Assembly (NCBI GenBank): GCA_023384415.1
Contig: JAHDWJ010000010.1
Location: forward strand, 1 to 64,000
DNA from: Anaerolineae bacterium
GTDB taxonomy: Bacteria > Chloroflexota > Anaerolineae > Promineifilales > Promineifilaceae
Length of the DNA: 64,000 bases
Direction: 5' to 3'
Below, piece after piece: positions 8,083 to 16,690 of this stretch (the stretch's first letter is position 1; every line of letters starts with the position of its first letter). A model generated the notes under the pieces. The model was given only the letters and a program-made list of their open reading frames with translations, ran no database searches and was not told the origin of the DNA. The position numbers and the translations under genes are program-made.

Positions 8083-9216
8083 ATGAAACTATCTTGCCTG
8101 CAAGAAAACTTAGCCAAAGGGTTAAGCGTCGTTGGTCGGGCTGTTAGCACCCGCTCAACCTTGCCCGTGTTAGCCAATGTGCTGTTAGCGACGGACAATG
8201 GCCGTCTGAAACTATCGGCCACCAATTTAGAAATTGTTATTACCTGTTGGGTGGGAGCGAAAGTCGAAAATGAGGGGGCGATTACCATTCCCGCCCGTAC
8301 TTTGACTGATCTGGTTAACTCTCTGCCCTCAGAGCGGGTAGATTTGGCCCTCAATAAAACGACGCAAACGGTGCATCTGGCCTGTGCCCGCACTGAGGCC
8401 AACATCAAAGGGATTGATCATCAGGAATTCCCGCTGGTGCCAGAGGCCAATGGGCAAGACCGGATTACAGTGGCGGCCCCGTTGTTAAAGGAGATGATCC
8501 AGCAGGTGTCGTTTGCGGCCGCGACCGATGATGCTCGCCCTGTGTTAACTGGTGTTCAGACTAAATTTGAAGGTAACAAAGTAACGATGGCGGCCACCGA
8601 TGGGTTCCGTCTTTCGGTTCGCACTGGGGAGTTGGTCAACCATGTTGAACGGGCTATGTCGGTGGTGATCCCCGCCCGTGCCCTTAATGAGGTAGCCCGA
8701 GTGATGAATGACAACCTGGAAGAAGTGCATATCTCAATGCCTGGCGGCCGCAACCAGATTATTTTTGACATGGAAAGCGTCGTTCTGGTTTCCCAACTGG
8801 TAGATGGCAACTTCCCCGATTACTCTCCGGTCATCCCTGGCCGCTACCTCACCCGCACCGTTCTTAGCACCGCCGAATTTCGCAAAGCGTGTAAAACCGC
8901 CGACATTTTTGCCCGTGAAGCCAGCAACACGGCCCGGGTGCGCGTCGAGCCGGGCAACGAAATCATGCCCGGTTACGCCACCATCTCTGCTACCAGCACC
9001 GAAACGGGTGACAATGTGGCCCAGATAGACGCCAGCGTTAATGGGGACAGTATCGAAATCAACTTCAACGTCCGCTTCATGTCCGACGTGTTAGCCGTTG
9101 TAGATACTCCCCAGGTAGCTCTGGAAACCACCGCGTCGAATGAACCGGGAGTCATCAAGCCAGTAGGTAAAGATGGATTTACCCATATCATCATGCCCAT
9201 GCAGTTCGGCCGCTGA
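8083..9216 (+). CDS. dnaN: DNA polymerase III beta sliding clamp
   Basis: 377 residues, normal for the family. It starts MKLSCLQENLAKGLSVVGRAVS and shows the three-fold clamp layout: STRSTLPVLANVLL, then HQEFPLVP and ARPVLTGV in the middle domain, and VDGNFPDYSPVIP in the third. It forms the ring that tethers the replicative polymerase to DNA. A GGGAGAGAG ribosome binding site precedes the ATG. Its usual partner dnaA is not adjacent and no origin was recognised, so the gene stands alone between its own promoter and terminator. Confidence 0.97.
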   Translation: MKLSCLQENLAKGLSVVGRAVSTRSTLPVLANVLLATDNGRLKLSATNLEIVITCWVGAKVENEGAITIPARTLTDLVNSLPSERVDLALNKTTQTVHLACARTEANIKGIDHQEFPLVPEANGQDRITVAAPLLKEMIQQVSFAAATDDARPVLTGVQTKFEGNKVTMAATDGFRLSVRTGELVNHVERAMSVVIPARALNEVARVMNDNLEEVHISMPGGRNQIIFDMESVVLVSQLVDGNFPDYSPVIPGRYLTRTVLSTAEFRKACKTADIFAREASNTARVRVEPGNEIMPGYATISATSTETGDNVAQIDASVNGDSIEINFNVRFMSDVLAVVDTPQVALETTASNEPGVIKPVGKDGFTHIIMPMQFGR

Positions 9217-9260
9217 GGCTATAGTTGTTCAACCTGCGGAAGGTCTTTCCTCCCCAAACA

Positions 9261-9291
9261 AAAAAGGGTACTCAGAACGAGTACCCTTTTT
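9261..9291 (+). terminator. Rho-independent terminator of dnaN
   Basis: Perfect 13-base-pair stem: AAAAAGGGTACTC, loop AGAAC, GAGTACCCTTTTT. It is 45 bases after the dnaN stop and ends in a T-run. The A-run on the other side would let it also serve the minus-strand gene ending at 9358 only poorly, since that gene stops 67 bases away. Confidence 0.9.
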
Positions 9292-9357
9292 CGATCATGA
9301 ACTTTAACTGGACAGCCAATTAGCAGAATTTAAGGCCCGTTCTGCTAATTTTGTGTG

Positions 9358-10476
9358 TCAAGCAGCTTGTCTGCGTCGCAGGATGATGCTTGAGGCTAGA
9401 ATAATCATCACCAGGCCGCCCAACAGCATGGGTAACAAATTGGTACTCTGGCCATCAAAGGAGCTAAGTGAAACGCTTGTTGGTGGTTCAACAATAACCG
9501 AAACCGTTTCGGTTATCGTTGGCCCAGGTACGCCGTCAAACTCACTGGAAATAACAACCGTGTTGCTATAACTTGTTGTGACCTGGGTATCAACGCAATT
9601 GTAGCTGTAGGACTCATCCGGCCCTAAATCGAAGCTGTTATCACAATCTGGGACTAGAGCATCAGTGACGGTGATGGTTAAGGTTAGATTGCCGGTATTT
9701 GTTACCGCCACAGTAAAGGTAGCGTCGCCACCAAAAGGCACCGTTTGGGTGTCTGGGCTTACGTTGGCATCAATGTCGGGTTGACCACTAAAGGCCATCT
9801 CAACACGCAAGCCCATAGCCCGGTAAGTGGCAAACGAATTTTGTATGGGTGTCCATCCACCAGTGTTAAACTGTAAATAACCGGGCCATAATGGGGTGGT
9901 AGCTGATTGATCGGCACAGGTAAATCGGCTGGGGAAGGTCATTGGGTTGTAGCGAACACCAATAAAAATGTCCCCATTGGCGCCTGTAGGAAGACCGGCA
10001 ACAGCGGTTAAATCATATTCATACCAGCCACAAGGTAAACCACCAGGAATCCCGACTGCACTTACGGGGACAGCTGCCAGTTGTGTTCCGGGGGTGTTAC
10101 TGGGACCATCATTGTCATAGAAAATGATCTCGAAATCCAGGTTGGGGCCACCTAAGGAAACCAGGGCAACACAGAAACGAGTATAGGCATAGCTGGGATC
10201 CACAGGGTTGAACAGGTTTAGAACCTCAAAGGTACTGATGGTGGACGGGTTGCCCGAGTAGCCATTTTCAAATGTCCCATCATCGTGAATAATGCCAACG
10301 GATCCGCCACTGCCAGTACATAAAGTCCCACCACTCGGTGACGCTGGTGCGGCCGCGGCCGCGCCAAATTCGACGGCGGAATTACCACCACCTTGCGCCA
10401 TAGCCAGGGAAACAGTCAAAATGCCTACAGTTAAAACTGTAAACAATACCACTAGAAAACTTCGTGTTTTTTTCAC
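9358..10476 (-). CDS. Surface protein with DUF11-like domain and C-terminal anchor
   Basis: 372 residues. Signal peptide MKKTRSFLVVLFTVLTVG...AMA, then an N-terminal beta-rich region (about 45-250) not recognised. A DUF11-like repeat follows (VPFGGDATFTVAVTNTGNLTLTITVTD, about 255-330). The tail SVSLSSFDGQ, a hydrophobic stretch and RRRQAA make a sorting-type C-terminus. It starts with GTG, placed 8 bases after a strong AGGAGG. The next gene upstream (10684-11841) is a paralog with the same tail. The role is probably structural or adhesive at the cell surface; no enzyme motif is seen. Confidence 0.75.
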   Translation of the reverse strand: MKKTRSFLVVLFTVLTVGILTVSLAMAQGGGNSAVEFGAAAAAPASPSGGTLCTGSGGSVGIIHDDGTFENGYSGNPSTISTFEVLNLFNPVDPSYAYTRFCVALVSLGGPNLDFEIIFYDNDGPSNTPGTQLAAVPVSAVGIPGGLPCGWYEYDLTAVAGLPTGANGDIFIGVRYNPMTFPSRFTCADQSATTPLWPGYLQFNTGGWTPIQNSFATYRAMGLRVEMAFSGQPDIDANVSPDTQTVPFGGDATFTVAVTNTGNLTLTITVTDALVPDCDNSFDLGPDESYSYNCVDTQVTTSYSNTVVISSEFDGVPGPTITETVSVIVEPPTSVSLSSFDGQSTNLLPMLLGGLVMIILASSIILRRRQAA

Positions 10477-10683
10477 CTCTATATCCTCCTATAACAATTT
10501 GAGCCATTAGTTATGAAAAGGTGTAGCGGATTACTCGAGCAAATTTGTCGAGTAACCAGTTTTCCCTTTCACATATGTAACCATTCAGTTCTTTCAAAGA
10601 AATTAACTTTTTTGTCCCTCAGAAAAAAAATCACCCTCTTGACTGAACGGTTACTGACATACTTAACCATATGGGTGAACCGT

Positions 10684-11841
10684 TTAGCTTTGTTGACGGC
10701 GTACCAGGATAGCCACCCCGGCGAACAGAGCCATAGCCGCAACCATAATCAGTACCAGTGAACTAGAGGCTTGTCCAGCAATGCCACTCAGAGCTACATC
10801 TGTAGGCTGACCAGTTACGGTGGCCGTCGCTGAACCGGCGGCAGAAATCTGGGTACCGGTGATGAAAGCTGTCCAGGTCATCACATTGGTCAAATTTTCT
10901 TCCATGAGGGTATAGGTTTGGGTAAAGGCGAAGGTAGCTCCAGGAGCCAGGGCGTAAGTAGCCCCATTTAAGATAGTGCCAAAAACGTCATCCTCAACTG
11001 TATGCTGGGTGAGGGTGATGTTGCCGGTGTTTTCTACCTGGTAGCAGAAGGTGACATCAGAGCCGTAATCGGCGGTAATGGCATTGGAGGTGCCACAGCT
11101 GCCATCGGTACTCACGGTAAGGTCTACATCAATAGCTGGCTGGGCCAGGGGGCCTGACGCACCAATGATCTGGAACAAGAAGTCAGGATTGGTGCTGCCA
11201 CCAACCCCACAGGCGGTTTGCCGGCCCCAGCTGGTACATGGGGTACCAAATCCACCACCAGGGTTGCGCCAGACGCTGCCATTGTTATTTTGGGTGGTAC
11301 GGTTACTCCAGAAAAATTGGCCGCCGCCGCCACCAAAGTTTTGATTCACCTGGAAGGCCATCCACCAATTGCCCGGGCCTAAAATACAGGCTGAGGGTAA
11401 GGTTACATTAATAGTGGTGTTGCCCGTGAAGGTAGCCACGTTGGCATAGCTGCAAGTAGGGGTAGCTGCCGGGAAGGTAGCATTGTCAGCATAAAAATTG
11501 ACATTGATGGAAGCAGGAGTTCCACCGGTACTTTGTGTTCCCACAACAATGACATTGGAGATAGTCCACTGGGTGCTGGCGGGCACGACGAAGTCGTCTG
11601 CGCCCTCGTTGTCATAAATGTCAAAGGCGGGTTCAAAATTTTGTGCTGGGGCCCCGTTGCCAGAAGCATTGTTGGTCTGGTCATAGAGAACCCCACCCAT
11701 GGGGATGATGGCATCCCCTGCCTGGTTGATGCTGACAGATGGTTTGGGGCCATCAGCCATGGCCCATACGAAGGTAAAGGCTATGAGCATAAGGGCGACG
11801 ACAGTGGCAAGCACTAATCGCCTATTGATAAAGCTGTTCAT
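10684..11841 (-). CDS. Surface protein paralogous to the neighbouring one
   Basis: 385 residues. N-terminal signal peptide (LVLATVVALMLIAFTFVWAMA), Asn/Gly-rich beta region, and a DUF11-like domain (ADYGSDVTFCYQVENTGNITLTQHTVED). The C-terminal tail is DVALSGIAGQ, then a hydrophobic segment and RRQQS. Tail and domain order match the gene ending at 9358, so the pair is probably a tandem duplication that has diverged. AGGAGG precedes the ATG. The cysteines are few and there is no enzymatic motif. Function unknown; surface exposure is inferred from the signals. Confidence 0.75.
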   Translation of the reverse strand: MNSFINRRLVLATVVALMLIAFTFVWAMADGPKPSVSINQAGDAIIPMGGVLYDQTNNASGNGAPAQNFEPAFDIYDNEGADDFVVPASTQWTISNVIVVGTQSTGGTPASINVNFYADNATFPAATPTCSYANVATFTGNTTINVTLPSACILGPGNWWMAFQVNQNFGGGGGQFFWSNRTTQNNNGSVWRNPGGGFGTPCTSWGRQTACGVGGSTNPDFLFQIIGASGPLAQPAIDVDLTVSTDGSCGTSNAITADYGSDVTFCYQVENTGNITLTQHTVEDDVFGTILNGATYALAPGATFAFTQTYTLMEENLTNVMTWTAFITGTQISAAGSATATVTGQPTDVALSGIAGQASSSLVLIMVAAMALFAGVAILVRRQQS

Positions 11842-12222
11842 TATTGTCCTCCTAAAAGCTATGGATTGGGAATCGCTGTTGCGGCTTTTGCGATGCCTTA
11901 AGGTATAAGTTCATAAGAGGGTATCAACATTTGTTGGGTTGCCCTCAATATGATTAAACCTATACCGTTATAAGCTACAACAATTAGATGAATACATTTT
12001 AAGCATTCATTAAGGTTGTGCCTAATTATAACAATTGATTTGTTAATGCCCAATTCAGTTTTGCGTTTGGGGAGTTAGGTGGTTATTTGACGGGTATATC
12101 AATGTTGATAGACAATAAGCGGAGGTTAGACCTGTTGTATGAATGACATTGATCTAACAGGCAACCATTCGTTTGTGATTAGAGGTTAGAGATTTAACTG
12201 TCTCCACTCTCCTTGAGGAATT
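11842..12222. other. Divergent intergenic region
   Basis: About 380 bases between two divergent transcription units. It is AT-rich (for example around 11985-12050) and is expected to hold both promoters, but no convincing -35/-10 pair, operator or repeat family was singled out. Confidence 0.4.
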
Positions 12223-12426
12223 ATGGGTACTTTACTCCTGGCGTATATTGATCCTAATAGTGGGGGGCTGCTGTTTCAGATGTTAGCGGCCGCGTTCGTG
12301 TTTCTCTCCAGTCTGGTCTTTTTCTTTTCCAGCCAGATCAAAATGTTGGCTGCCCGGGTGCGGCGGCTTTTCCGTGAGCGGGGAACAGAAGGTTCACCAC
12401 CAACGGGTGAGAAACAAGCAGAATGA
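12223..12426 (+). CDS. Small YIDP-type membrane protein
   Basis: 67 residues. It begins GTLLLAYIDPNSGGLLFQML, followed by one transmembrane segment and a basic tail (KMLAARVRRLF). Proteins of this form recur next to alkaline-phosphatase-family enzymes in environmental bacteria. A GAGG site precedes the ATG. The stop overlaps the next start (ATGA), so the two are translationally coupled. A role as a partner or assembly factor of the phosphatase-fold enzyme is inference. Confidence 0.75.
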   Translation: MGTLLLAYIDPNSGGLLFQMLAAAFVFLSSLVFFFSSQIKMLAARVRRLFRERGTEGSPPTGEKQAE

Positions 12427-14255
12427 GAACGGTGCTGTTGGGTTTGGATGCCTTTTCGCCGGTTATTTTTGAGCGGTTGGTTGAACAAAATCGGCTGCCG
12501 CACCTGGAGCAGATGGTGCAGCAGGGAGCGTATGACCGTTTGGCGGTAGCTAATCCCCCCCAAAGTGAAGTGTCCTGGACAAGCATCGCTACGGGCCTGG
12601 ATGCGGGTGGGCATGGTATGTTTGATTTTGTCCATCGTGACCCACAAACGTATGGCCTGACGGTCTCTTTACTGCCTACCCAACGCGGTTTGTTAGGAGT
12701 TCAGTTTGTTCCCCCCTTTAATGCCCGCACCATTTTTGATCAAGTGTTGGACGATGGTTATCCGGCAACGGCTTTGTGGTGGCCGGCCATGTTCCCGGCG
12801 CGGCCGCAATCCCCCCTTCAGGTTATCCCCGGTTTAGGTACCCCGGACATTCATGGCCGCCTGGGGGTAGGCACTCTTTTCACTGCCGATACCCAGCATC
12901 CGCCCCGGTTGGGCAAGAGCAAAGTACGCTATTTGCGCCAGGAGAGCAGCTCCCGGTATCAAGCCCAAATCGCTGGCCCGTTGAGACGGCAACGCGGCCG
13001 CTACCAGGACTCACTCCTTGATTTGCATCTGGAAATTCAGGATGAACAATCCGCCCTTGTTCACATTGGCCGCCAGACGATTTCCCTGCGCCTGGGTCAA
13101 TGGAGTCCGGTGTTGGAATTATCCTTTCCGATGGGTTGGTTTTTGCGGGCCAAAGTAGTCACCCGGCTCATTTTGATCCAACTCAAAGGGGAAGTGCGGC
13201 TGTACATGCTGCCTTTGCAAATCCATCCCCTGACCTCACCCTGGCATTATGCGGCGCCACGTCCGTTCATTCAGAAAATATGGCGTCATTTTGGTCCGTT
13301 TTTGACCCTGGGCTGGCCGCAAGATACCACTGGTTTAGAGGATGGCTGCATCAATGACGAGCAATTCCTGGCCTTGTGTGACACCATCTTCGCCAGCCGG
13401 GAGGCGATTTTGACCCACCTGTTAAACAGGTTTCACGAGGGAATTCTTGCGGCTGTCTTTGATTCTTTAGACCGGATTCAGCACATGTTTTGGCGTACCC
13501 GGCCCGATGTTATTGAATCGTGGTATGTGCGGTTGGATGGTTTGGTAGGGCGGGTACAGCAGCAGTTGTCAGCCAGGGGCAAGACAGCCCCCCAACTGAT
13601 GGTGTTATCCGATCATGGGTTTGCCCATTTTGATTATAAAGTTCACCTTAACTGTTGGCTGGGGGAGCAGGGATATCTCCAGGGGGAGTTTGCCAGCAGT
13701 CAGGAGAACCTGGCTTCAGTCAGGTGGGGGAAGACGCAAGCGTATAGCGTGGGGCTGAACAGTCTTTATCTCAACCTGGCCAATCGGGAAGGGCAGGGGA
13801 TAGTGGCCCCGGACGCGGCCGCACCCCTACTGGCGCAACTCAGAGAGCAGCTATTAGCCTGGCGCGGCCCTGATGGGCAGCTGGTGGTGCAGCAAGTTTG
13901 GACACGAGATGAGGCGTATTGTGGCCCGTTGGCCGCTTATGGGCCAGATATGTTGATCGGTTATGCGCCGGGGTATCGGGCCTCCGCCGAAACTGGGTTA
14001 GGGGGTTGGGGGCAAAATAGCTTAGAACCAAACCGGGATCATTGGCATGGGGATCATTGTTTTGCCCCAGAGAGTGTCCCTGGTGTTTTATTTGCCCCAG
14101 AATTGCGCCATCGGGTTACTCACCCTTCATACCGGGATATTCCGGCATTAGCGATTGGTAAAGATGTCAGCGGGGGAGCGGTATCCCCCCCACCTTTAAC
14201 GGATGAAGAACAAGAAATCGTTCAGCAAAGGCTCAAAGAGTTGGGCTATCTTTAA
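12423..14255 (+). CDS. Alkaline phosphatase superfamily phosphodiesterase/nucleotide pyrophosphatase-like protein
   Basis: 610 residues. Metal-binding Asp in LLGLDAFSP (about 7), nucleophile region PQSEVSWTSIATGLDAGGHG (about 43-62), metal ligands in DSLDRIQHMFWR and LSDHGFAHFD, and a final His in HWHGDH. This is the layout of type I phosphodiesterase/NPP enzymes. There is no signal peptide. The insert between the nucleophile and the second metal site (about residues 160-300) is unusually long and not recognised. It overlaps the upstream small membrane protein by 4 bases and the downstream membrane protein by about 50. The substrate is unknown. Confidence 0.8.
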   Translation: MRTVLLGLDAFSPVIFERLVEQNRLPHLEQMVQQGAYDRLAVANPPQSEVSWTSIATGLDAGGHGMFDFVHRDPQTYGLTVSLLPTQRGLLGVQFVPPFNARTIFDQVLDDGYPATALWWPAMFPARPQSPLQVIPGLGTPDIHGRLGVGTLFTADTQHPPRLGKSKVRYLRQESSSRYQAQIAGPLRRQRGRYQDSLLDLHLEIQDEQSALVHIGRQTISLRLGQWSPVLELSFPMGWFLRAKVVTRLILIQLKGEVRLYMLPLQIHPLTSPWHYAAPRPFIQKIWRHFGPFLTLGWPQDTTGLEDGCINDEQFLALCDTIFASREAILTHLLNRFHEGILAAVFDSLDRIQHMFWRTRPDVIESWYVRLDGLVGRVQQQLSARGKTAPQLMVLSDHGFAHFDYKVHLNCWLGEQGYLQGEFASSQENLASVRWGKTQAYSVGLNSLYLNLANREGQGIVAPDAAAPLLAQLREQLLAWRGPDGQLVVQQVWTRDEAYCGPLAAYGPDMLIGYAPGYRASAETGLGGWGQNSLEPNRDHWHGDHCFAPESVPGVLFAPELRHRVTHPSYRDIPALAIGKDVSGGAVSPPPLTDEEQEIVQQRLKELGYL

Positions 14256-14781
14256 TCACCCGGCTTTTGCCCGGCAATCGCTGTGGCAGATGTTTACCGT
14301 CGCCCTATTTCCGGTACAGTTGTGGGCGGCGATTGTGCTGTTCCAAGAGATACCGGTGCTGCTGCTGCGCCTGCCTATGGGGGAGATATTAGGGGTGGTG
14401 GCTTATGTGGAGGCTTTTACCCTGGTTGAAGCGGGGGTGATCTGGCTTGGGCTTCTGTTTTGGGCATTGGTTTTGCCGGGGTGGTTTTTGCGGGATCAGT
14501 TTGTGGCCCAGGGGACGGTGATGGTTTTAGTTAGCTCCGTTTGGGCCGTACTGTTGCAATTGAACCTGAGTCGGTTTTGGCAGCTAAACAGCCGTAGGCA
14601 AATAGCCTGGGTAATGGGTTATCTGATCTCGGTGGCGTTGTTTTCCTATTATGTACGGCAAAGCCAATGGTTTGCCGGGTTAATGGTTGGTTTTGTCAAG
14701 AGGATTGAGCCGCTGGCAATTTTGTATTTACTGGCGGCAATTTTGGGGTTAGTGGGTGTGATTATCAGGAATTTGGGGTGA
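14203..14781 (+). CDS. Integral membrane protein, unknown function
   Basis: Up to 192 residues with about five hydrophobic segments (FTVALFPVQLWAAIVLF, ILGVVAYVEAFTLVEAGVIWLGL, VMVLVSSVWAVLLQL, VMGYLISVALFSYYV, LAILYLLAAILGLVGVII). The listed start lies inside the previous gene by 52 bases; a later start near 14288 (MFTVALF) is equally plausible because no strong ribosome binding site is seen. It sits between two phosphatase-fold enzymes, which suggests a shared role in modifying a membrane or wall polymer. It is not recognised by family. Confidence 0.65.
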   Translation: MKNKKSFSKGSKSWAIFNHPAFARQSLWQMFTVALFPVQLWAAIVLFQEIPVLLLRLPMGEILGVVAYVEAFTLVEAGVIWLGLLFWALVLPGWFLRDQFVAQGTVMVLVSSVWAVLLQLNLSRFWQLNSRRQIAWVMGYLISVALFSYYVRQSQWFAGLMVGFVKRIEPLAILYLLAAILGLVGVIIRNLG

Positions 14782-14800
14782 GTTGTTTCAGGAGTGATGT

Positions 14801-16339
14801 ATGAATCGCCGGGATTTTCTCAAAGGAGCGTTGGCTTTAGGGATGGCGGGTTTGCTGCGGCCGCGCCTTTCTGCCTTTTCTACCCCCCATACACAATCCT
14901 CGGACCAGCCCAACATCATCATTCTTGTTTTTGATACCTTCTCGGCTTATCACACCTCCATTCACGGATATAGCCGGGATACGACTCCCCATCTCTCACG
15001 TTTTGCCCAGCAAGCCTACGTTTACCATCGCCATTATTCCACGGGTAACTTTACCCCACCGGGCACAGGGTCTCTGCTCACTGGTGTTTATCCCTGGGAA
15101 CATCGTGCTTTCCACATCAATGGCACCGTTATTGAGCCATATTTGCAGCAAAATTTGTTTACAGCCCTGGCTGGGACAGCTCATAAGCGGCTGGCCTATA
15201 CCCATAACTCATTGGTGATGCTTTTGTTAGACCAGATGTCTTCGGCCATTGACCAATATGTGCCCACTCGTGATTTGACCTTGTTTGATGACTTGTTGGC
15301 GGATCGGTATTTTGGCCATGATTTTGGTAACGCCTTTTTGGGGGAAAAGTTAATTTTGCCCAAAGATGAGCGAGTATTGTCCAGCTCTTTGTTTTTGTCT
15401 TTGTTTGATCGGTGGCGGCGGGAGCGGCGTATCGAGGCAACCCGGCAGGCGTATGCCGCCGATTTTCCCCGAGGCACCCCCAGAGCTGATCGCCATACCC
15501 GTTACTTCCTGCTTGAAGATGCGGTGAATTGGATAGCCGGCTATAGTGCCCAGGCCAGTGACCCGTATTTACTGTACGCCCATCTATACCCGCCGCATGG
15601 CCCATACAATACCCGGCATGAATTTGTAAATGTGTTTGCCCAGGATGGATATGTGCCGGTGGCGAAAGAGCGGTCCCTTTTTGCCAGTGAGCGGGATGAG
15701 GTGGTGGCCAGGAACCGGCAGCAGTATGATGAGTTTATCCTGTATACGGATGCTGAGTTTGGCCGGTTGATAGCTGAATTGGAGCGGGAAGGGGTGCTGG
15801 ATAACTCGATTGTTTTGGTGACATCGGATCATGGGGAGCTGTTTGAGCGCGGTATTTTTGGGCATATTACCCCGGTTCTGTATGAGCCTTTGCTCCGTGT
15901 GCCGATGCTGCTCCATTTGCCAGGGCAGAAGGAGCGGCATGATGTGACCACGCCAACCTCGGTGGTGGATATTTTGCCCAGCCTGCTTACGCTGCTGAAT
16001 CAACCTGTACCAGGGTGGGTTCGCGGCCGCGTCCTGCCTGGTTTGTCTGGTAGTGGGGATGAGGGGGAACGCGGCCGCGCTATCTACGCTCTAGAAGCCA
16101 AAAGCAGCCGCAAAATTGGCCCCCTCACTGAAGCCACCCTTGCCCTTATTAAAGGGGATTACAAGCTCATTCATTATTTTGGCTATGAAGAGAGTGAAAG
16201 CTGGTTTGAACTGTTTGATGTCACCCATGATCCAGAAGAGTTACAAAACCTGTATGCCCCAGAAAACCCTGTGGCCAATGAACTGCGGGTTGAGTTATTG
16301 GCCTTGCTGGATCAAATCAACCAGGAAATGAGCCGATAA
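14801..16339 (+). CDS. Tat-exported sulfatase-fold protein with Thr at the nucleophile site
   Basis: 512 residues. The N-terminus NRRDFLKGALALGMAGLL is a twin-arginine (Tat) signal. The sulfatase fold is clear: LVFDTFSAYHTSIHGY, then FTPPGTGSLLTG (84-95), then VTSDHGELFERGIFGH with metal ligands. In sulfatases the equivalent of Thr85 is the Cys converted to formylglycine within CxPxR; here the residues are T85-P-P87-G-T. It therefore cannot be a formylglycine sulfatase and more likely acts as a phospho- or phosphoglycerol-transferase/hydrolase with Thr as nucleophile, as in LtaS. An AGGAG site precedes the ATG. It is the last gene of the 12.2-16.3 kb operon. Confidence 0.8.
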   Translation: MNRRDFLKGALALGMAGLLRPRLSAFSTPHTQSSDQPNIIILVFDTFSAYHTSIHGYSRDTTPHLSRFAQQAYVYHRHYSTGNFTPPGTGSLLTGVYPWEHRAFHINGTVIEPYLQQNLFTALAGTAHKRLAYTHNSLVMLLLDQMSSAIDQYVPTRDLTLFDDLLADRYFGHDFGNAFLGEKLILPKDERVLSSSLFLSLFDRWRRERRIEATRQAYAADFPRGTPRADRHTRYFLLEDAVNWIAGYSAQASDPYLLYAHLYPPHGPYNTRHEFVNVFAQDGYVPVAKERSLFASERDEVVARNRQQYDEFILYTDAEFGRLIAELEREGVLDNSIVLVTSDHGELFERGIFGHITPVLYEPLLRVPMLLHLPGQKERHDVTTPTSVVDILPSLLTLLNQPVPGWVRGRVLPGLSGSGDEGERGRAIYALEAKSSRKIGPLTEATLALIKGDYKLIHYFGYEESESWFELFDVTHDPEELQNLYAPENPVANELRVELLALLDQINQEMSR

Positions 16340-16368
16340 TCCAGTGGGGAGATAGAATAGACAAAGGT

Positions 16369-16496
16369 TGTGTTTCATTTCAGTTGAAGGGGAGAACGCG
16401 GATTCACGGGATTTACGGATTGTTCTGGGGCAAATAAATCCGCTAATCCTGCTCATCCGTGTTCTGAACCAACCGTCCCAACTCAGTTGAAACACA
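16369..16496. repeat. Dispersed element D, full copy
   Basis: 128 bases with inverted ends TGTGTTTCA (16369-16377) and TGAAACACA (16488-16496). Inside are two arms, GAACGCGGATTCACGGGAT and ATCCGCTAATCCTGCTCATC, that pair imperfectly. The right half recurs almost unchanged at 42321-42379, and weaker versions lie at 6060-6131 and 55780-55846. No clear target duplication. Confidence 0.6.
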
Positions 16497-16499
16497 CCC

Positions 16500-16526
16500 A
16501 TTGACAAATCTTCAAGATTTGTCAAT
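16500..16526. repeat. Perfect palindromic hairpin, family E
   Basis: ATTGACAAATCTT, one base, AAGATTTGTCAAT. It shares the core TTGACAAATC/GATTTGTCAA with the hairpin at 7933-7965. Another half-copy (ATTTGTCAAT) follows at 16534. It is upstream of heme O synthase, so it could be regulatory, but its recurrence elsewhere suggests a dispersed repeat. Confidence 0.6.
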
Positions 16527-16690
16527 TCTCTTCATTTGTCAATGCTATTGTCATTGTGGCTACAATAGAGTAAGTTTGCGCCTGACGAGTTTGCCGAATT
16601 GATGAATGAAAAGTTGCGGAACTCATGGGAGCCTGGATGAACTGGGGCAACTCGAAACTAGAAACTTATTTCCGTGGGAGCGATACGTTA

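Noticed and set aside
16535..16566. Promoter TTGTCA/TACAAT upstream of heme O synthase
   Set aside because: The spacing is 19 bases and the -35 lies in a repeat half-copy. Too weak to list.
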